Assembly: GCA_016870675.1 (NCBI GenBank)
Contig: VGAU01000086.1
Coordinates: 1-7,295 of the forward strand
Source of the DNA: Actinomycetota bacterium
Lineage (GTDB): Bacteria > Actinomycetota > Humimicrobiia > Humimicrobiales > Humimicrobiaceae
Reading direction: 5' to 3'
DNA length: 7,295 bases
The notes below the pieces were generated by a model. The model was given only the letters and a program-made list of their open reading frames with translations. It was not told where the DNA came from and searched no databases. Made by a program: the position numbers and the translations under genes. Positions 6,837 through 7,295 of this stretch are shown piece by piece. Every line of letters begins with the position of its first letter. Positions within the stretch are counted from its first letter, which is position 1.

Positions 6837-7108
6837 AGTTTAATATCTCCAGTAACTCTTTTCACTCTATCTTCCCTATTTTCTTGTAAAAAATCCGTAA
6901 AAGGTTCCAAAGGCTCTGAGCAGACAACAAGAATCCCCTCTTTATCTATAACAAACGGGTTTGAGGGTTTAGGACGAACTATTATATTATCTGAAGTGGC
7001 TTCAACCTCAACTTCGGTATTATTTTTAAGACCAAAGTCATTTCTTATTTTTTTGGGAATTACTATTCTTCCAAATTTATCAATTTTTGTTTTAAATTTT
7101 ATTGTCAA
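6833..7108 (-). CDS. vapB: AbrB/SpoVT-fold DNA-binding antitoxin, VapB-like
   Basis: Predicted antitoxin that binds and neutralises the PIN toxin encoded immediately downstream, and that as a dimer binds its own promoter. The 91 residues have an N-terminal swapped-hairpin AbrB domain (about 3-47) with the typical IDKFGRIVIPKKIR segment (9-22) and a following TEVEVE strand. The C-terminal half (about 49-91, including GILVVCSEPLEPF and a charged ENREDRVKR helix) is the likely toxin-binding part. The start is TTG at 7106-7108: an in-frame TAG is the codon directly before it, and GAGGTG (7115-7120) lies 6 nt upstream. Its 3' end overlaps the toxin start by 4 bp. An AbrB-type transition-state regulator is an alternative, but the size of the tail and the PIN partner favour an antitoxin. 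Confidence 0.88.
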   Translation of the reverse strand: MTIKFKTKIDKFGRIVIPKKIRNDFGLKNNTEVEVEATSDNIIVRPKPSNPFVIDKEGILVVCSEPLEPFTDFLQENREDRVKRVTGDIKL

Positions 7109-7131
7109 CTAATACACCTCTAAAAAAATAG

Positions 7132-7147
7132 AATTATATTTATAATT
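7132..7147. repeat. 16-bp AT-only inverted repeat just after the predicted start point
   Basis: AATTATA-TT-TATAATT has perfect 7-bp arms and a 2-nt centre, at about +3 to +19 of the predicted toxin-antitoxin transcript. It could be a further operator for the AbrB-type antitoxin, as this family often binds AT-rich DNA, or a chance palindrome in AT-rich sequence. Confidence 0.4.
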
Positions 7148-7151
7148 ATAT

Positions 7152-7177
7152 TTGCCATTATAATATGGTTTTTGGCA
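7152..7177. promoter_or_regulatory. Second TTGCCA/TGGCAA half-site pair spanning the -10 box
   Basis: On the minus strand TGCCAA (7172-7177), shared with the 20-bp palindrome, is followed by TGGCAA (7152-7157). The last base of the -10 box is the first base of this half-site. Three TGGCA-type half-sites therefore cover the promoter, which suggests cooperative binding of a repressor. Confidence 0.4.
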
Positions 7178-7185
7178 ATTATCAA
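7157..7185 (-). promoter_or_regulatory. Promoter of the vapBC-like operon
   Basis: On the minus strand TTGATA (-35, 7180-7185; five of six consensus bases) and TATAAT (-10, 7157-7162; perfect) are separated by exactly 17 bp. The expected start point is near 7150, giving a leader of about 42 nt with a GAGGTG ribosome-binding site before the TTG start. It is the best promoter in the window. Confidence 0.75.
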
Positions 7186-7191
7186 TGCCAA
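7172..7191. promoter_or_regulatory. 20-bp inverted repeat over the -35 box, candidate operator
   Basis: Minus-strand TTGGCATT-GATA-ATTGCCAA: arms of 8 bp with 7 of 8 positions complementary around a 4-bp centre. The -35 hexamer lies inside it, so a bound dimer would block RNA polymerase. AbrB-type antitoxins usually repress their own operon, which makes VapB the natural candidate ligand (inference). Confidence 0.55.
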
Positions 7192-7193
7192 TT

Positions 7194-7295
7194 TTATTTA
7201 GAGTTTGGTATGACTGCAGGTTTTTTTATGATACTTTCTCTGGTAAAATGAGCATAAGACTTAAAATTACTCTCAATATTTTCCCGCCATATGAA
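7194..7295 (-). CDS. Possible C-terminal end of an unidentified gene (partial)
   Basis: One minus-strand frame is open from the right edge for 33 codons to a TAA at 7194-7196. The residues end in FTRESIIKKPAVIPNSK and have a normal, charged soluble-protein composition, unlike the other two frames, which stop sooner. I do not recognise the family. The stop lies 2 bp before the palindrome over the toxin-antitoxin promoter, so the spacing would be tight but typical. With only 33 codons in AT-rich DNA, chance cannot be excluded. A competing plus-strand frame from an ATG at 7248 to the edge has just 16 codons and no clear ribosome-binding site. Confidence 0.35.
   Translation of the reverse strand, partial: FIWRENIESNFKSYAHFTRESIIKKPAVIPNSK

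Overview
This is an AT-rich bacterial segment (GC roughly mid-30s percent, estimated by eye). Every gene I can support lies on the minus strand, so transcription runs from high to low coordinates. The gene content is bacterial: PcrA/UvrD helicase, PlsY acyltransferase, full-length two-domain GuaA, and an AbrB/PIN toxin-antitoxin pair. The exact lineage cannot be read from the window. A low-GC, uncultured bacterial phylum (for example something Atribacterota-like) is only a guess.

Right part (about 7295 to 6402): a possible C-terminal tail of an unidentified gene enters from the right edge. It is followed immediately by a well-formed sigma70-type promoter covered by inverted repeats. This promoter serves a two-gene VapBC-type toxin-antitoxin unit: an AbrB-fold antitoxin and a PIN-domain toxin. 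Both start at TTG, and the genes overlap by 4 bp.

Middle gap (6401 to 6123): 279 bp of AT-rich non-coding DNA with only weak promoter candidates for the downstream operon and no convincing terminator.

Left part (6122 to 1): a compact six-gene run, plsY > guaB3 > guaA > chorismate mutase > DAHP synthase > pcrA. Spacings are -10, 1, 32, 84 and 11 bp, so it is most likely one operon. guaB3 and guaA together carry IMP to XMP to GMP. The DAHP synthase makes the first shikimate-pathway intermediate, and chorismate mutase opens the Phe/Tyr branch. PlsY makes lysophosphatidic acid for membrane phospholipids. PcrA/UvrD is a DNA repair and replication helicase, and its C-terminal part lies beyond the left edge.

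The points most worth a second look are: (i) a CBS-less GuaB3-family IMP dehydrogenase, resembling the cyanobacterial version, as partner of GuaA; (ii) separate chorismate mutase and DAHP synthase genes in the same order as the fused Bacillus AroA protein; (iii) the tiled palindromes over the toxin-antitoxin promoter. I found no CRISPR array, tRNA, rRNA, insertion sequence or clearly new system.
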